Under the pieces are notes generated by a model. The model was given only the letters and a program-made list of their open reading frames with translations, was not told where the DNA came from and did not search any database. From Candidatus Pedobacter colombiensis (GTDB lineage Bacteria; Bacteroidota; Bacteroidia; Sphingobacteriales; Sphingobacteriaceae): 64,000 nt of DNA. The translations under genes were made by a program, and so were the position numbers. The stretch spans positions 248,001 to 312,000 of the forward strand of contig CP119313.1 in assembly GCA_029202485.1 (NCBI GenBank), read 5' to 3'. Position 1 is the first letter of the stretch; each line of letters opens with the position of its first letter. Positions 60,323 through 64,000 of this stretch are shown piece after piece.

Positions 60323-63166
60323 ATGAGCAAAAATACTGTTGACCTTGGCGAGCAAAAAGATGTAGAAGTGTATGGGGCCAGGGTACATAACCTTAAAAAT
60401 ATTGATATTTCCTTCCCCAGAAATAAACTTGTAGTTATTACCGGTTTAAGTGGGAGCGGAAAGTCTTCTTTAGCTTTCGATACCATTTATGCGGAAGGGC
60501 AGCGTAGGTATATGGAAACTTTTAGTGCCTATTCGCGCCAGTTTATGGGCGGAATGGAAAGACCTGATGTAGATAAAGTATCGGGTTTGAGTCCGGTTAT
60601 TGCCATAGAGCAGAAAACTACCAGTAAAAACCCCCGGTCTACAGTAGGTACGATCACTGAGATTTACGATTTTATGCGTCTGTTATACGCCCGTACCGCT
60701 GATGCTTATTCGTATAATACGGGTGAGAAGATGGAACGGATGAGTGAAGGTCAGATTCTTGAAAATATCTTTAATAAGTTTGGCGAGATGCCTGTAAATA
60801 TCCTTGCTCCGGTAGTAAAAGGGCGTAAAGGACATTATAGAGAGTTATTTGAGCAAATTCGTAAGCAAGGTTATGTAAAGGTGCGTATCGACGGTGATAT
60901 TCAGGATATTACTCCGAAAATGCAGGTAGACCGCTATAAGATTCATGATATTGAAATTGTGGTAGATCGACTGATCATCGACCGTAAAGATGTAAAGCGT
61001 TTACAAGATTCGTTGCAAACTGCTATGCGTTTGGGTAAAGGCATCATTAAGATCAGTGATAAGGACAATAATGTTGCCCATTTTAGCCGTTTCTTGATGT
61101 GTCCAACTACGGGTATCTCTTACGATGAACCACAGCCAAACAGCTTCTCCTTCAACTCACCATATGGTGCTTGCGAAAATTGTGATGGCCTGGGTTATAT
61201 TTTCGTGGTAGATAAGGAATCTGTGATGCCCAACCCTAAGTTGAGCATTATGAATGGTGGATTGGCGCCACTTGGAGAATACCGTGATATTTGGATGTTC
61301 CAGGTATTAAAGGCACTGGCTAAGAAGTACAATTTTTCTTTGTCTACCCCAATTGAAAAGTTGGGTGATGACATCATCAATATCATTTTAAACGGCTCTC
61401 ATGAACTACTTTCAGTAGCAGTAGAGTACAATAAATGGAACGTACAAAACTATCAGATTACTTTTGATGGTATCATTAAACTGCTGGAAGAACAACAGGA
61501 GCGTAAAGGTGAGGCTGCAGTAGATGATATGGAAAGTTTCCGCAAGCTAAAAACATGTCCGGTTTGTAATGGAGCACGTTTAAAGAAAGAAAGTCTGCAT
61601 TTTAAAATCGACGGCAAGAATATTTTTGAGTTGGCAGAAATGGATATCAGTACGATTAGAGCCTGGTTTGAAGGTTTAGAAAGCAGATTAAACGATAGAC
61701 AAAATACAATTGCCAAAGAAATTTTAAAAGAAATCCGGTCAAGATTGGGCTTCTTAAGTGATGTTGGATTGAACTATTTGTCGCTTGACCGTACTGCACG
61801 TACACTTTCGGGTGGAGAGGCACAAAGGATCAGGTTGGCTACACAGATCGGATCGCAGTTGATGAATGTAATGTATATCCTGGATGAGCCTAGTATAGGA
61901 CTTCATCAACGTGATAATGAACGCTTAATTGGCGCTTTGAAAAATCTGAGGGATCTGGGAAACACAGTTTTGGTAGTGGAGCATGATAAGGATATGATTT
62001 TGGAGGCCGACCATGTGATCGATGTTGGTCCGGCAGCAGGTGTGCGTGGTGGACAAATCGTAGCGGAAGGTACTCCGGCAGAAATCCTGAAATTGGATAC
62101 CCTTACTACCGCATATTTAAATGGCAAAAAGGGTATCGAGGTTCCTAAAAAAAGAAGAAAAGGAACCGGACATAAGCTGTCAATCATTAAGGCAAGCGGA
62201 CACAATCTAAAGGATGTTTCCGTAGATTTTCCATTGGGTAAGTTTATCACTGTGACCGGTGTTTCGGGTAGTGGTAAATCGAGCTTAATCACAGAGACAC
62301 TATATCCCATATTAAATCATCACTTTTTTAGGGCTAAAAAACATCCTCTACCATATGAGAAGATCAATGGCTTAAAGGAAATAGATAAAGTAATTGAAAT
62401 TGACCAGGCTCCGATCGGGCGTACGCCACGTTCTAATCCTTCTACTTATACAGGTGTATTTTCGGACATCAGAAATCTATATGTTCAACTGCCTGAAGCT
62501 AAGATAAGGGGATATAAACCAGGTCGTTTCTCATTCAATGTAAAGGGGGGGCGCTGCGAAACCTGTCAGGGTGGGGGTATGAAGGTTATTGAAATGAATT
62601 TTCTACCTGATGTACAAGTGCCATGTGAGGAGTGTCACGGCAAAAGATATAACCGCGAAACACTTGAAGTCCGTTACAGGAGCAAGTCGATTAGTGATGT
62701 GCTAGACATGAGTATTGAAGAGGCCTGTGACTTTTTTGAGAATATGCCTTCGATTTACAGGAAGATCAAGACATTGAAAGATGTTGGATTGGGGTATATC
62801 ACTTTAGGTCAGTCGTCTACGACGTTGTCTGGCGGTGAAGCTCAGCGGGTTAAATTGGCGACAGAGCTTTCAAAAAAGGACACGGGGCGGACATTTTATA
62901 TCCTGGATGAGCCTACAACTGGCCTACATTTTGAGGATATAAATGTATTACTGGGGGTGCTTAACGAATTGGTAGAGCGTGGAAATACGGTGCTGGTTAT
63001 TGAGCATAATCTGGATGTAGTAAAAGTTGCCGATTGGGTAATAGACCTGGGCGAGGAAGGCGGTGCCGGAGGTGGAAGAATCATCTTTGAGGGGACTCCT
63101 GAAGGCTTGATCCAGAATCCGATCAGCTTAACCGGCAAGTTCCTGAAAAAGGAATTGGGCCTGTAA
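60323..63166 (+). CDS. uvrA: Excinuclease ABC subunit A
   Basis: A 947-residue UvrA: two ABC modules with Walker A GLSGSGKSSLAFDTIYAEGQRRY and GVSGSGKSSLITETLYP, signature LSGGEAQRIRLATQIG and LSGGEAQRVKLATELS, Walker B VMYILDEPSIGLH and FYILDEPTTGLH. Zinc-binding CENCDGLG, CPVCNGARL and CETCQGGG...CEECHG are intact. It starts nucleotide excision repair. The start overlaps nothing; a clear promoter precedes it. Confidence 0.97.
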   Translation: MSKNTVDLGEQKDVEVYGARVHNLKNIDISFPRNKLVVITGLSGSGKSSLAFDTIYAEGQRRYMETFSAYSRQFMGGMERPDVDKVSGLSPVIAIEQKTTSKNPRSTVGTITEIYDFMRLLYARTADAYSYNTGEKMERMSEGQILENIFNKFGEMPVNILAPVVKGRKGHYRELFEQIRKQGYVKVRIDGDIQDITPKMQVDRYKIHDIEIVVDRLIIDRKDVKRLQDSLQTAMRLGKGIIKISDKDNNVAHFSRFLMCPTTGISYDEPQPNSFSFNSPYGACENCDGLGYIFVVDKESVMPNPKLSIMNGGLAPLGEYRDIWMFQVLKALAKKYNFSLSTPIEKLGDDIINIILNGSHELLSVAVEYNKWNVQNYQITFDGIIKLLEEQQERKGEAAVDDMESFRKLKTCPVCNGARLKKESLHFKIDGKNIFELAEMDISTIRAWFEGLESRLNDRQNTIAKEILKEIRSRLGFLSDVGLNYLSLDRTARTLSGGEAQRIRLATQIGSQLMNVMYILDEPSIGLHQRDNERLIGALKNLRDLGNTVLVVEHDKDMILEADHVIDVGPAAGVRGGQIVAEGTPAEILKLDTLTTAYLNGKKGIEVPKKRRKGTGHKLSIIKASGHNLKDVSVDFPLGKFITVTGVSGSGKSSLITETLYPILNHHFFRAKKHPLPYEKINGLKEIDKVIEIDQAPIGRTPRSNPSTYTGVFSDIRNLYVQLPEAKIRGYKPGRFSFNVKGGRCETCQGGGMKVIEMNFLPDVQVPCEECHGKRYNRETLEVRYRSKSISDVLDMSIEEACDFFENMPSIYRKIKTLKDVGLGYITLGQSSTTLSGGEAQRVKLATELSKKDTGRTFYILDEPTTGLHFEDINVLLGVLNELVERGNTVLVIEHNLDVVKVADWVIDLGEEGGAGGGRIIFEGTPEGLIQNPISLTGKFLKKELGL

Positions 63167-63176
63167 ATGGACCATT

Positions 63177-64000
63177 ATGGCAGTCTTTTTAAGTACCTTT
63201 TTGCCCGATTCTGATGCCTCAAGTAAATTGCAGGTTGTGGATGAAGGATTGGAAAAATCGGGCACGGAAAATGAAAGCTCTCCCTATAAATTAATTGAAA
63301 GCGCTGATATTAAGGGGATTCTCGAACCCAGAAAGCCTTTTTCACATAAAGGCACTTATGGTCATGCGCTGATTATTGCGGGTGCAGTGAAAACCATGGG
63401 GGCGGCGTTGCTTTGTGCAAGTGGTTGTTTGTATGGTGGCGCTGGCTTAACTACGGTTTCTATACCAGAAAGCGGGCTAATGGCTTTAAATACTGCACTT
63501 CCCGAAGCGATGTATCTGGACAGAAGTAGCCTTTTGAAAATAAAATCATTAAAAAAATACAATGCCATTGCAATAGGCCCCGGATTAGGGAAACTATTTG
63601 AAGCGGTGCACATAATGGAAGAGTTGGTTGTTTTAAATGCACCTGTTGTTGTTGATGCTGATGCTTTAAATATCCTTTCTAAGCGGGATGACTTGCTTTT
63701 GCACCTGGCAAAGGATTCTATATTTACTCCCCACTTAAAGGAATTTGACAACCTCTTTGGCACACATAAAAACTGGTGGGATAGATTGCAGGCTGGAAGA
63801 AGAATGGCAAAAAAACTGGGTTCTGTTATTGTCTTGAAAAACCAATACACCTTTATTATTGACCAGCAAGGTGATGTGATGATTAATCCTACAGGTAATC
63901 CGGCAATGTCGCAAGGTGGAATGGGGGATGTATTAACAGGCTTAATTACTTCATATGTTGCGCAAGGGTACAGTGCAAAGGCTGCAGCTATATTGGGCTG
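63177..64000 (+). CDS. ADP-dependent NAD(P)H-hydrate dehydratase, partial at window end
   Basis: 274 codons of a NnrD/YjeF C-terminal domain, running off the end. Visible motifs: SHKGTYGHALIIAGA, DADALNIL, TPHLKEFDNLF, and GGMGDVLTG. It repairs hydrated NAD(P)H. The N-terminus is odd: residues 5-45 read like the linker that follows the NnrE epimerase domain in bifunctional enzymes, but the epimerase domain itself is absent because the ATG is only 11 nt after uvrA. Confidence 0.85.
   Translation, partial: MAVFLSTFLPDSDASSKLQVVDEGLEKSGTENESSPYKLIESADIKGILEPRKPFSHKGTYGHALIIAGAVKTMGAALLCASGCLYGGAGLTTVSIPESGLMALNTALPEAMYLDRSSLLKIKSLKKYNAIAIGPGLGKLFEAVHIMEELVVLNAPVVVDADALNILSKRDDLLLHLAKDSIFTPHLKEFDNLFGTHKNWWDRLQAGRRMAKKLGSVIVLKNQYTFIIDQQGDVMINPTGNPAMSQGGMGDVLTGLITSYVAQGYSAKAAAILG

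Noticed and set aside
63362..63850. 162-codon minus-strand frame at the window end
   Set aside because: It is antisense to the NAD(P)H-hydrate dehydratase, whose motifs are unmistakable.

Overview
The window reads as a chromosomal segment of a Sphingobacteriaceae-type Bacteroidota, most likely Pedobacter or a close relative (inference from gene content; no rRNA is present). Supporting signs are the C-terminus of the gliding/type IX secretion protein SprA, promoters of the Bacteroidota form TTG-N19..22-TAnnTTTG, almost no Shine-Dalgarno sequences, a SusC-like plug-domain protein, an OstA-like LPS-transport protein, a fused branched-chain E1 dehydrogenase, BshA of bacillithiol synthesis, and AT-rich intergenic DNA. 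Most of the window is ordinary core genome at high coding density.

Layout. 1-1.6 kb: sprA end, gcvH, vanZ-like and a tiny lipoprotein. 1.7-4.7 kb: iron uptake feoA-feoB and a SprT-like protein. 4.7-11.2 kb (minus strand): LutB-like iron-sulfur protein with fused E1 dehydrogenase, a secreted sugar dehydrogenase with its cytochrome c, and a GH105 hydrolase. 11.4-19.1 kb: a secreted beta-propeller, Tat-exported phospholipase C, OsmC, dgkA-recO, two tandem identical tRNA-Val genes, rlmF, an SDR. 19.1-24.6 kb: DUF2130 protein, DtxR/MntR regulator, a DisA-N-like sensor protein, a 52-residue membrane protein, PadR-PspC pair. 24.6-33.2 kb: a large surface plug-domain protein, nitroreductase, FadL-type porin with SGNH lipoprotein, phhB, msrA, a 2OG-Fe oxygenase. 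33.4-35.3 kb: a divergent pair, an unrecognised protein made of three repeats and an S24-type repressor, sharing an intergenic region with paired inverted operators. 35.4-45.3 kb: GH3C-serine hydrolase fusion, mutL, two rhomboids, an EEP phosphatase, cysS, a double NTF2-like protein and a GDPD-like protein lacking key catalytic residues. 45.3-57.4 kb: MoxR and two SurA-like chaperone genes (one without its PPIase domains), a possible DNA polymerase III psi-like protein, rdgB, ostA, tilS, bshA, a lactonase and a pseudouridine synthase with a long disordered tail. 57.4-64 kb: lytic transglycosylase, an accessory scar (phased 11-bp repeats plus a frameshifted P-loop relic), a PaaE-like reductase, uvrA, and a NAD(P)H-hydrate dehydratase that seems to have lost its epimerase domain and runs off the end.

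The most unusual material is the 58.7-59.1 kb scar, where nine heptamers in an 11-bp register reverse orientation midway beside a broken primase-like fragment, and the 33.4-35.3 kb repressor/three-repeat protein module. Smaller points are short genes below the usual length cut-off, the psi-like protein, and a recurring promoter arrangement (TAnnTTTG ending 4-5 nt before the start codon at five genes) suggesting leaderless transcripts.
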